From the NCBI GenBank assembly GCA_024760905.1, contig CM045733.1, forward strand, positions 70,726,001-70,790,000: a stretch of DNA of 64,000 nucleotides. The letters are read 5' to 3'. Both the position numbers and the translations under genes were made by a program. This document shows, piece after piece, positions 12,061 to 22,455 of this stretch; the first letter of the stretch is position 1, and the number at the start of each line of letters is the position of its first letter. The notes beneath the pieces are model-generated. The model was not told the DNA's origin, did no database searches, and was given only the letters and a program-made list of their open reading frames with translations. The DNA comes from Plotosus lineatus. Its lineage: Eukaryota > Chordata > Actinopteri > Siluriformes > Plotosidae.

Positions 12061-13740
12061 GCCAGTTGTAGTTCTTTAATTTTATAAATTGTCGTTGCTG
12101 AGTAGTTCTTAGATTGCATAGATTTTTTTTCTTTATTTTTTTTAAATAAATAATGGTTAATGTGTTTAGGATCCACATCTTTCTTTTTTGACAAAATAAA
12201 TAAACTGTTATCCAACTATAATTCCATCAATATTGTGAACTTTTATGTGAAACAAGGAAGGTATAATCAGATGCTCAGTGTTATTGTACATTAATGCTTT
12301 TCCCCAACACTGCCATGGCTCTTTCAGGTCAAAGTTGAGTCAATCATAATGTGCTACTGATTAAGGAAGAAAAAAAAAATCATTAAGATCTTTCTGAAAT
12401 AAACGATCACCTCTGAATACAGTATTTCAATTACATGATGGCAAAGTGATTGGATTTTTTTTTCTTTTGCTGCTTTGAACATTTTCATGTATTCGGTCTG
12501 ATTTAAGTACTGCATATCCAATGTATTCAGTTGTGCATCAGTAATATTTTTAGTGGCTTACCAGTAAATATAATGCTGTTTCTTAAAAGCTGGCCCTAAA
12601 AGAGAAGGAATGCTAATGTTTCATGATTTGTATGGTTTGCACTGAATCTCTGCTCTCTCTCCAATCTACATAATGCTCTTATGGTGTTGTGAAGTGACCC
12701 TCCTCCCAAACAACCCCTATGAATTATAAATTATGGGTTTGTGCAATATGATACGAGTATTAATATTAATGAGACCTGTTTTGGGGGGGGCGGTGGTAAT
12801 TTTAGATAAAAATTTAGATATAATAATAGATCTGGAAACATTCTCAACAGTATTGTGGCAATTGTTTTTGAATGTGTGGAGCATTAAAAAAAGGATTTCC
12901 ACAACAACATTAGCTTAGGATTTTTTTGTGGGTTTTCTATTTTACAATGAAAACTTTGTTAACCCTGTTCAATATGTTCTTTGTTCTGTCCTGATTTCAC
13001 TGAGTGTGCTTTTTGTCGCATATTGAGTAACATGCTAAGATTTGATTTGATTTTTTTCAGTGTCTCTTCATATATTTATTGTTCTTAATAACTAAAAAGT
13101 AAATAAAGCCCTAAATTAGATGACTATTCTGAGTTCTCAGTTACCATGCACTGACCTTGGCACATAGTTAGTTTGGCTGAATTGGTCCCATGTTGTGAAT
13201 GTCCTGTCATTTTCCCACCCCCCATCCACTCAGTCACTGTCTGTGCTATCCTTACCCTGGCTTGTTGTAGAGAAGCCTGAACCAAACAGGATATAAAGAT
13301 CTCTCTGTGTGGTGTGATTTCCAAGAGAACCAGTGCTCTATTGTCTGTCACATGTTGATTAACTAGGTGCAGTGTATATAGCAGTTTTGTCCCAGGGCAG
13401 GAAGAATGGAGGGGAAAAGAATGGCAGGAAAATGTCAGTTTGAGGATGGCATCCAGGAAGAACTAATTCCTGGAATAACAATGTTATCCTGTACCAACTA
13501 TCAGGCAATATTTTAGCTGGGAAACCATTAAACAAGTCCATAGAGGAAGTCCTTCTTTGTTCATAGAATTCATGCAGATTTACTCACTGAGTTCTGTTTT
13601 AAACAACCCTGAAGCAACTCAGAATGTGGGGCCATCAATAAACTTGGATATTTCTTAACCTGTTCTCTGAAACTGACCATTTTCAGGTTTTTGAGATCTT
13701 TATCATGTTCTTAATTTCATACATAACTAATGTAATATAT
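12061..13740. other. mfge8 downstream region, no gene seen
   Basis: AT-rich sequence with only short, non-conserved frames. The ORFs near 12.7, 13.1 and 13.4 kb show no recognisable motif. Nothing else is supportable here. Confidence 0.6.
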
Positions 13741-13754
13741 GCCCAGAGCAGCAG

Positions 13755-13951
13755 AGTAACACTGATTAGCATGCCTACCTCGCAGCAAGATGGTTTTGGG
13801 TTTGTGCCATAGTCTCGGTGAGGGCATTTCTCTGTGGAGCTTGCATGTTCTCCCTGTGCTTGAGTGGGTTTCCTCTGGGTGCTCTGGTTTCCTTCCATTG
13901 TCCCAACAACATGCACAATAGACTAGTTGGCTGTTCCAAATTGCCCCCCCC

Positions 13952-13987
<36 letters not shown>

Positions 13988-14068
13988 GGACTGGTGAGCC
14001 CCCCCTCCCCACCAATCAGATTCGGCCCGTGACCCTAGTGGGATTGAATCGTTCAGAAAATGAATGAA
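13755..14068 (+). repeat. V-SINE/DANA-like SINE with internal (GT)n
   Basis: A tRNA-like start is followed by the conserved core (gagcttgcatgttctccctg, gggtttcctctgggtgctct), a (GT)n run at about 13,951-13,986, and an L2-like tail ending gttcagaaaatgaatgaat. Confidence 0.8.
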
Positions 14069-14157
14069 TATATGCAATAACTTTTTTTTTTTTTTTTTTC
14101 CAGCAACATGCTTTTTTCAATCCAGTCAGCCAATCATCTGCCAGAAGCACAGTGCAT

Positions 14158-15484
14158 CTTCTTCTTCTCCTTTCGGCTTTTCCCTTCAGGGGTCGCCACA
14201 GCGAATCATCTGCCTCCATCTCACCCTATCCTTTGCATCTTGTTCTCTTACACAAACTGCCTTCATGTCCTCCTTCACCACATCCATGAATCGTCTCTTT
14301 GGTCTTCCTCTAGGCCTTCTGCCTGGTAGTTCCAACCTCAGCATCCTACTACCAATATACTCACTATCCCTCCTCTGTACATGTCTAAATCATCTCAATC
14401 TAGCCTCTCTGACTTTGTCTCCAAAACATCTAACATGTGCTGTCCCTCTGATGTGCTCATTCCTGATCCTCTCCATCCTCGTTACTCCCAAAGAGAACCT
14501 CAACATTTTCATCTCTGCTACCTCCAGCTCTGCCTCCTGTCTTTTCCTCAGCGCCACTGTTTCTAAACCATACAACATCGCTGGCCTCACCACTGTCTTG
14601 TACACTTTTTCTTTCATTCTTGCCGATACCCTCCTATCACACATCACATCGGACACTTTTCTCCAGCCATCCCAACCTGCCTGCAGACGCTTCTTCACCT
14701 CTTTTCCACACTCTCCACTGCTCTGGATTGTTGAGCATAAGTACTTAAAATCCTCCACCTTCCTTATCTCTGCTCCCTGTACCCTCACCGTTCCTCTTGG
14801 GTCCTTGTCATTCATACACATGTCTTACTGAGGCTAACCTTCATTCCCCCCCCTTCCAGGGCATACCTCCACCTCTCTAGATTTTCCTGCACTTGTTCTC
14901 TGCTCTCACTACAGATCACAATGTCATCTGCAAACATCATAGTCCATGGGGAATCTTGTCTAACCTCGTCTGTCAGCCTGTCCATCACCATAGCAAACAA
15001 GAAGGGGCTCAGAGCTGACCCTTGATGCAGTCCCACCTCCACCTTGAACTCTTCTGTCACACCGACAGCACACCTCACCACTGTCTTACATCTCTCATAC
15101 ATGTCCTGCACCACTCTAACATACTTCTCTGCCACTCCAGACTTCCTCATGCAATACCACAGTTCCTCTCTCGGCACCCTGTCATATGCTTTCTTCAGAT
15201 CCACAAAGGCACAATGCAGCTCCTTCTGACCTTCTCTGTACTTCTCTATTAACATCCTCAAAGCAAACACTGCATCTGTGGTGCTCTTTTTTGGCATGAA
15301 ACCAAACTGTTGTTTTGTGACCTCTGCCCTTAGTCTAGCTTCCACTATTCTTTCCCATAACTTGATCGTATGGCTCATCAACTTTATCCCTCTGTAGTTG
15401 CCACAACTCTGCATGTCTCCCTTGTTCTTAAAAATGGGCACCATCACACTTCTCCTCCATTCCTCTGGCATCCTCTCACTCTCT
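14158..15484 (-). mobile_element. RTE-like LINE copy 3, 5'-truncated
   Basis: A perfect 16-bp duplication cagaagcacagtgcat flanks it (14142-14157, 15485-15500). Minus-strand frames 14812-15471 and 14390-14821 cover the reverse transcriptase ([22 protein letters not shown]) and C-terminal region; a 7-nt deletion near 14,822 puts them out of frame. The 3' end carries the usual gtggcgacccctgaaggg followed by aag-rich bases. Confidence 0.92.
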
Positions 15485-15500
15485 CAGAAGCACAGTGCAT

Positions 15501-15780
15501 AATATCATTAATTCATTCATTTTCTCTTACCGCTTACTCCTAATTAGAGTCACAGGGAGGCTGGTGCCCATCTCAGTTGACTCTGGGTGAGGGCAGAGTA
15601 CACCTTGGATGGCTTGCCAGGCCATTGCAGGGCAGAGATACACTGACGGCTATGCAGCGACTCTTGTGGAAAGTCAGCAATGGTTCTTTTACTTGAACCT
15701 CTCACCATAGACAGCGAGAGACATGGCCGGCCTTTGATAATCCAATTAGCCGCACTGGCGGTGCATAAAATCAGATATCG
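15501..15780 (-). repeat. SINE with L2-like tail, head truncated
   Basis: On the minus strand the central body (ctctcgctgtctatggtgag, gaaccattgctgactttcc) runs into an L2-like tail (cctgcaatggcctggcaag, ending in attcattcattttct complement). The tRNA head is missing. It directly abuts LINE copy 3. Confidence 0.75.
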
Positions 15781-15799
15781 GTCAAAGGCTTCATTTTCT

Positions 15800-17870
15800 T
15801 TGTTCAAATCAAGCATTAGAATGAATGGATGAAACCAGATCCAGAGAAGATAAAACCATCTACAGAGCAGCAGTGTCCCAACTGCCCCCCCCCCCCTTTT
15901 TTTTCCCGTTCAACTCTCGGGGTCGCTTAAATCCATTTTCAGTCTAACTAAGTTCTTTTCTTAACTGACAGCAAGTGAAATTTAATGTGAGTTTCTGTTG
16001 TTGTGACTCCACATCAATGTTCCATGTTTGTTCCATTCAGTGTGCTTATAAATAGTGAATGTCTGAGTAGTCATAATCTTTCTCTCACTTTATTCATTCT
16101 GGCCATTTTTCACTGACCCCTGGCAAGGTGTTTCTGTCCACTGACCTGCCAAATGCTGGTTGTTTTTTGATCCATACTTGATGAACTCAACAACCATCCC
16201 AAGGTCAAAGTCTGAGATCACCAGTGCGCCCCCCCCCCCCCCCATACTGAGGCTGATTGTGAATTTTACCTAAAGCTTTTTAACCTGTATTTGCATGATT
16301 GGATGCACCATGTTGCTTAAGCAGCTTCCTGACGATTTATACAAATTAGGAGTACTGTACTGGTGTTCCTATTAAAATGGGCAATGAGTGTTAAACAAAA
16401 ATGTACCTCAAATTGTACATGGAGAAGTTGTCTATGCACACACCCATTGTCATCTTCAACTACAGAAAAAAGAATCTGTAAAAAGCAGAAGGAATCATTT
16501 GTGCAACAAGAATCTGCAATCAAACAAGCTTTAGAGGGAAATATTTTAAAGAGTAAATGAAAGATTGCAGTGGAGAAAGCAGGTCTGACCTTGTCATCAA
16601 AGGCCAGCTTGTAAGCTGAAGTGTATCCCTGTCAGGAAACAGCTCTCTGACAGAAGTATAATTATTGTGGGAATAAATGACCTTCGCTGTCTTCTTGCAG
16701 TTCATATCACTTTTTGGCAACATGAATTATAAGCATTTTTTAATGGTATAAGTTCAGTGTACAAAGTGTTCATTAGCTAAATTTAATTAAAAGTCTGAAT
16801 CTGGTTTAAGTGTGTATCTTCTGTCTCAAAGGGTGCTGGTGTACTGACGTTCCATAGATCTGTCTGAATTCCTTTCTCTGCCTTCCATTTGATTGAGTGA
16901 AATAGATGGTTTGAATTTGCTGCATGGTGTCCCTTTTGATTTGCAATGAAAACTGACAAGTGCTTATGGAGAATCTGTAGCGATCTTTTCATTTTGACCA
17001 AACTATTAGTCCACAGTGTTATCTCTGCTTGGAGTCAGCAGCCACAATTATCCCCATCTTCCATCCCCTGCTATTCAGAGGCAGTTGGCATTCCTTGCCC
17101 CAGGCGAGAGCTTTCATCTTCATTTTTGGAATAAACAGTGTGGGATCTTCAAACACATCAATAATGGGCCTCCATATCTGTGAAAGCAGCAAAGGTTTGT
17201 GTCTGTTGTCTGTGTCTCTTATGTGTGAGGGTGAAGAGCATGAGATCATATGCTGAAGAGAGCTTGAGCTGTGTTTTGCTTGGTGTCATAATGCTGAGTG
17301 ACAGAGTCAGCCCAACATCCTGCCCATCACCAAAGGCCGTTGTGCAGCCCTTTCCGTTCCCCAGTTACGGGTAAGCTGACATAACTATTGCTTATAATAA
17401 AACAACAGCTTTAAATCTAGATTTAGGAAAAAGAGATGGTGGAGGTTACTGAATCCAAGTGATAGAGTAACATGAAAAGGCATTCTATCAAATCTTCTGA
17501 GACTGAGTGAGGCTTGGGGGTTGGGGTTGGGTGAAGGAATCCTATATCTTTGAGGATACCTTTACCATCCTTTATTGACTCTGGAAAATGAAGCGACTTT
17601 ACAGGCCTTTGGGGAAAAGTGGAATTGTGCTTTCAGCTTTTTCCATAACCAGCTGTATTTTTGAGAGCAATGTCAGAGTTCAGGGGTTTTGGGGATAGGC
17701 TTGTAGCTTCAGCTCACATTTCTCTATTTATCTTCTTGATAAATGAGGCTGTGTTTATTTAAAGTATACTAAAATACCAAATTTAACTATATTATTTGCT
17801 TAAACAATTCCTTGATAACAAAAATAAATAGTGGCCCATAGCTTAGAAGATATTTATTTATGAAATCATG
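15800..17870. other. repeat-poor intergenic stretch
   Basis: Apart from homopolymer C/T runs near 15,885 and 16,229 there is no recognised repeat and no convincing coding exon. It sits between mfge8 and hapln3, so it could hold regulatory DNA, but nothing in the sequence proves it. Confidence 0.5.
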
Positions 17871-17892
17871 GTTCTCTCTCACCCTTCCTCTC

Positions 17893-17894
<2 letters not shown>

Positions 17895-17955
<61 letters not shown>
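17895..17955. repeat. (GT)n microsatellite
   Basis: About 60 bases of alternating TG. Confidence 0.97.
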
Positions 17956-17957
<2 letters not shown>

Positions 17958-18174
17958 TAAGTCCAGTGAGATGTCTTCTATAAGTTAAAGTTTCTGCCTG
18001 CACCTTTTTGTTCATTATCCAGAAACAACCCTCACTGGAATATTTCAACCAATTAAAATATAAAAATAAGCCTTAAAAGCTTGTTGTTGTTTTTTTTCTT
18101 TTTTTTTCCTGTGTACTTATGTTATTATCCCATTCTGCAATTTTTGTTGTTTCCTTTTGGAATGTATATTTTTA

Positions 18175-18430
18175 CCTGAAAGGCTTGCAAGCTCCATGCA
18201 GAACCTGTTCTGTAGGGCAAGCAATCTTCCACAATAGGCTAACTGGATCTGCCGAATTGTCCCTCGGTATGATTGTGAATGTCTTTTGAACTGTGGAAAG
18301 AAGCTAAAGCGCCTCGAGGAGACCCACACAAGCACCAGGAGGATGTGCAAACTTCACATAGCAATGTCCTCGTTGACCACCAGGCTCAAATCCAACACCT
18401 TCTTGCTGTGAGTTGAAGGTGCTAACTTCT
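18175..18430 (-). repeat. degraded V-SINE-like fragment
   Basis: Minus-strand remnants of the V-SINE core are visible (gagacccacacaagcaccag, gatgtgcaaacttcacatag) with a tRNA-like head near 18,380-18,430. Strongly diverged. Confidence 0.55.
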
Positions 18431-18468
18431 GTGTCCCTTTCCTCATGTAATGTATACTAAAACAATTC

Positions 18469-18472
<4 letters not shown>

Positions 18473-18541
<69 letters not shown>
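18473..18541. repeat. (CA)n microsatellite
   Basis: Nearly 70 bases of uninterrupted CA directly before the foldback element starting at 18,574. Confidence 0.97.
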
Positions 18542-18544
<3 letters not shown>

Positions 18545-18573
18545 TACAGACATGCATATACATACACCTCCTC

Positions 18574-19103
18574 GTCTATGACCGGTCGACCCTACTACAG
18601 CTATGAGATGGGAGTCTTCTGAAGTTTAGCACCTTCCTATCCTAAGCTAATATGCTATGGTAGCTCAATGCTGGCTGCACCCTGGCTAACAATAAGCCCA
18701 GGTGGAGTTCTCCGAGTCTCTGGCGCTTGGTTAGAAGAGGAAGGTTAGCACTTCCGGTCATACTGCTTGAAAATGTTCAGTCCCTGCGAAACAAGATGGA
18801 CGAGCTTCATGCTCCGATTGCAGCACAGAGGGATCTCTTGGACTGCCCCATGCTGTGTTTCTGTAAAACATGGCTTGATGAGAGTACACCCGACAAGGTG
18901 ATTGCACTAGCCGGCTACACGGCCTTCATCCCCTGCGATCCCAAGCGCCGGAGTCGTCTTTTGGCCCCTTCCCACCTGGGCTTATTGTTAGCCAGGGTGC
19001 GGCTAGCATTGAGCTACCATAGCATATTAGCTCAGGATAGGAAGGTGCTAAACTTCAGAAGACTCCCATCTCATAGCTGTAGTAGGGTCGACCGGTTATA
19101 GAC
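18574..19103. mobile_element. foldback: 132-bp inverted repeats around a LINE endonuclease piece
   Basis: Left arm 18574-18705 and right arm 18972-19103 are reverse complements with about four mismatches. The 266-bp loop holds a plus-strand frame reading LPVILLENVQSLRNKMDELH and LCFCKTWLDESTPDKV, the start of an L2- or Rex1-like LINE endonuclease. The frame runs into the right arm, so the endonuclease breaks exactly at the arm. Confidence 0.85.
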
Positions 19104-19384
19104 AAACATGGTGCAAAACATGAACAAAGAAACAATTTGATTCTGAGAACTCCGCGACGTTGCCCTCTGGGCAGTGCCATCTTGGAGACGTCACTCCAAG
19201 ACGTCGCTCCCAAGTTCAATGTAAAAGGACATGAAGCGTAATAAAGTTTATCCTTTTGGTATCATTTTTTAAACATGCTACAGAACATAAAATCTCATGC
19301 ACAAACATTCTAAACATTAACTTAGATACTGTACTGAAATAATAATTGAAAAAGACATTAATACTAGTGCTTTACAACAGCATA

Positions 19385-20644
19385 CAGGTCCTTCTAAAAA
19401 AATTAGCATATTGTGATAAAGTTCATTATTTTCTGTAATGTACTGATAAACATTAGACTGTAATATATTTTAGATTCATTGAACACAACTGCAGTAATTC
19501 AAGCCTTTTATTGTTTTAATATTGATAATTTTGGCAAAAAAGTAAAGAAAACCCAAAAATCCCTATTTCAAAAAATTAGCATATTTCATCCGACCAATTA
19601 AAAAAAGTGTTTTTAATACAAAAACGTCAACCATCAAATAATTATGTTCAGTTCTGCACTCAATACTTGGTCGGGAATCCTTTTGCAGAAATGGCTGCTT
19701 CAATGCGGCGTGGCATGGAGGCAATCAGCCTAGGGCACTGCTTGAGGTGTTACGGAGGCCCAGGATGCTTCGATAGCGGCCTTAAGCTCATCTACAGTGT
19801 TGGTTCTGGTGTCTCTCAACTTTCTCTTCACAATATCCCACAGATTCTCTATGGGCTTCAGGTCAGGAGAGTTGGCAGGCCAATTGAGCACAGTAATACC
19901 ATGGTCAGTAAACCATTTAGCAGTGGTTTTGGCACTGTGAGCAGGTGCCAAGTCGTTCTGAAAAATGAAAATCTTCATCTCCATAAAGCTTTTCAGCAGA
20001 TGGAAGCATGAAGTGCTCCAAAATCTCCTGATAGCGAGCTGCACTGACCCTGCCCTTGATAAAACACAGTGGACCATCACTGACTGTGGGTACTTGACAC
20101 TGGACTTCAAGCATTTTGGCATTTCCTTGTCCCCAGTCTTCCTCCAGACTCTGGCACCTTGATTTCCGAATGACATGCAAAATTTGCTTTCATTAGAAAA
20201 AAAATACTTTGCACCACTGAGCAACAGTCCAGTGCTGCTTCTCTGTAGCCCAGGTCAGGCGCTTCTGCCGCTGTTTCTGGTTCAAAAGTGGCTTGACCTG
20301 GGGAATGCAGCATCTGCAGCCCATTTCCTGCACACGCCTGTGCACGGTGGCACTGGATGTTTCTAGTCCAGGCTCAGTGCACTGCATCCACAGGTCCCCC
20401 AAGGTCTGGAATCGGCCCTTCTCCACAATCTTCCTCAGGGTCCGGTCACCTCTTCGGGTTGTGCAGAGTTTTCTGCCACACTTTTTCCTTCCCACAGACG
20501 TCCCACTGAGGTGGCTTGATAGAGCACTCTGGGAACAGCCTATTCGCTCAGAGATTTCTTTCTGTGTCTTACCCTCTTGCTTGAGGATGTCAATGATGGC
20601 CTTCTGGACAGCAGTCAGGTCGGCAGTCAGGTAGCAGTCACAGT
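19385..20644 (-). mobile_element. degenerate Tc1-like transposon, one end missing
   Basis: The minus strand encodes a broken Tc1 transposase. The frame 20193-20654 has the helix-turn-helix part (TAVQKAIIDILKQEGKTQKE, ISERIGCSQSALSSHLSG); the frame 19730-20224 has the DDE part (APAHSAKTTAKWFTDHGITV, NWPANSPDLKPIENLWDIVK). Frameshifts separate them. The left terminal region (caggtccttctaaaaaaatt, repeated inside near 19,568) is present, but at the right the element stops soon after the start codon, abutting a V-SINE head. Confidence 0.9.
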
Positions 20645-20900
20645 AGGGCAGCATGGTAGCTCTTAATCTTCACAGCTCCTGATTAATCCTGGCCTTGGGT
20701 CAGAACCAGTCCTGGGTTGCAGCCTGCATAGAGTTTCTGTGCATGTTCTTCTCTCCATGTGGGTTTCTGCTGGTTTCTCTCCACATGTCAAAAACATGGT
20801 GTGCATTCATAGTGATGGTTATTGTACTCACACTTATTGATGCCCGCTGTTCCAGGTGGGCCTGGATCCAGTGTGACGCTAACCTGAATGATTAAATCAA
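20645..20900 (+). repeat. V-SINE/DANA-like SINE
   Basis: The head gggcagcatggtagctctta is followed by the core (tgtgcatgttcttctctcca, gtgggtttctgctggtttct) and a diverged tail ending near aacctgaatgattaaatc. Confidence 0.7.
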
Positions 20901-21116
20901 ACATTTTCGGATTGTATTTTACAAGTATGGTTGTGAATAAATTACTAATACTTGCAGAGTGGGCTGCATTAAAATGGTTTTTATGACGTTTTGATTTTCT
21001 TTTGACGTGTTGTAGATGCGCGTAAAGAATTGATGGGGTTAATACTGATAGTGTGCTGATAGCTTTTCAGTCGCGAAGATGCCTCACGTCATCGCAGCTC
21101 TCCGGCCACGCGCGGG

Positions 21117-21118
21117 GT

Positions 21119-21151
<33 letters not shown>
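21117..21151. repeat. (GT)n microsatellite in hapln3 promoter region
   Basis: About 35 bases of TG immediately upstream of the presumed hapln3 5'UTR exon, followed by a G run. Confidence 0.9.
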
Positions 21152-21154
<3 letters not shown>

Positions 21155-21169
21155 CTGGGGGGGGTGTAG

Positions 21170-21263
21170 TGTATTAAGCCCGGGCGGAGCGAGAACATGT
21201 GATCGCATGAGAGGAGAGCGAAGTGTTGAGAGAACACACCGAGCGCAGCATCGGCTTCAGTCG
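21170..21263 (+). promoter_or_regulatory. hapln3: candidate hapln3 first (non-coding) exon and promoter
   Basis: A GC-rich stretch (cccgggcggagcgag) ends in a strong splice donor, cagtcg then gtaagaac at 21264. A weak TATA-like gtattaag lies near 21,170. It is the only GC-rich segment upstream of the hapln3 start exon. The transcription start itself is inferred. Confidence 0.5.
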
Positions 21264-21337
21264 GTAAGAACTTCTTCATTCATCTCACCAAAGCGGGAGT
21301 TTCCACAAAAATTCAACACGAGTTGCTGCATGTGCTT

Positions 21338-21339
<2 letters not shown>

Positions 21340-21369
<30 letters not shown>
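21340..21369. repeat. poly(T) run
   Basis: About 30 consecutive T in hapln3 intron 1. Confidence 0.9.
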
Positions 21370-21739
21370 GGATGCAGTTCTGCATTTTGAGGTACTTTTG
21401 TCTTAAAGATTATGAAGAACCTATAGACCCAGTGTGTATAAATCCATGAACTGTAATAAATAATTGCATGCATGTTGCAGCTTGATGTGATACTTTATTG
21501 CGTGTGTTTTAGTCCAAGTTCAGGTGAAAATAAATGTTCAGAATGCAACATTCACATCTACAGATCCAAAGGTATAGAATAGAATAAAACAGAATAGATT
21601 AGAATAGAACTTTATTGAGCCTTGACTTTGTTATAGCAGCAGCACCCAACCAACATCAAATTCAATTCAACAAGGGACCAGTGAAAGCAGAATAAAACAC
21701 AATTATACAAACTATACAGAATATACAGATGTTATTAAT

Positions 21740-22047
21740 CAGCCGAGGGCGGCACGTCTTCCTCACAGCATGAAGCTCCTGGGTTTGATTCTGGTTCTAT
21801 GTGAAGTTTGCATGCTCTCCCTGCGCTTGTGTGGGTTCTCTCTGTGTACTTCAGTTTCCTCCCACTGTCCAAACACATGCATATTCAGCTAATTGGTTGT
21901 GAGTGTGACTGTGAATGATTGTGCTCTGTTATAGTCTGGCAAGCTGTTCAGGGTGTACCCCAGTTTCACCCGGTGTCGGTTGATATAGGCACCAGCCTCC
22001 CCACAACCCCAATAGGATTAAAGTTCAAGAAATTAATGAATAATCAT
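21740..22047 (+). repeat. V-SINE/DANA-like SINE just upstream of hapln3 start exon
   Basis: A head with cctcacagcatgaagctcct is followed by the core (gaagtttgcatgctctccct, ttcctcccactgtccaaaca) and an L2-like tail (ctggcaagctgttcagggtg, caataggattaaagttcaag). It ends about 25 bases before the first possible acceptor of the hapln3 start exon. Confidence 0.82.
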
Positions 22048-22105
22048 CCTAATAATACTTATTCTTGTGTAGGATGTTGTTTTGGAAGGCAGAGGTCCTG
22101 TGAAT

Positions 22106-22223
22106 ATGAGAATGAGGCGCCCCCTGCTGTTGCTCCTGCTGTTGCTCCCCAGTCAAGCCCTGCAATACTCCAATAATTACTACTATCAGGATTTGTCATC
22201 TGATGGCAACGGAAATGGAGAGA
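22106..22223 (+). CDS. hapln3: hapln3 coding exon 1: signal peptide
   Basis: It reads MRMRRPLLLLLLLLPSQALQ followed by a Tyr/Asn-rich segment; cleavage is likely after SQA. Acceptors at 22072 (gtgtag) or 22092 (ggcag) could open the exon. It ends in the first base of a codon before donor gtatgg. Confidence 0.9.
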
Positions 22224-22356
22224 GTATGGCTGCTTGGGTTCTTTCACATTATGAAACCTGTTGTATTTTGTTAATACTACTGCATTCTTGCTCACAGTGA
22301 AATATAATTATAGTAGTAGTTCCTACATGCAGATAGTGACTGTCTTTATATATCTA

Positions 22357-22455
<99 letters not shown>

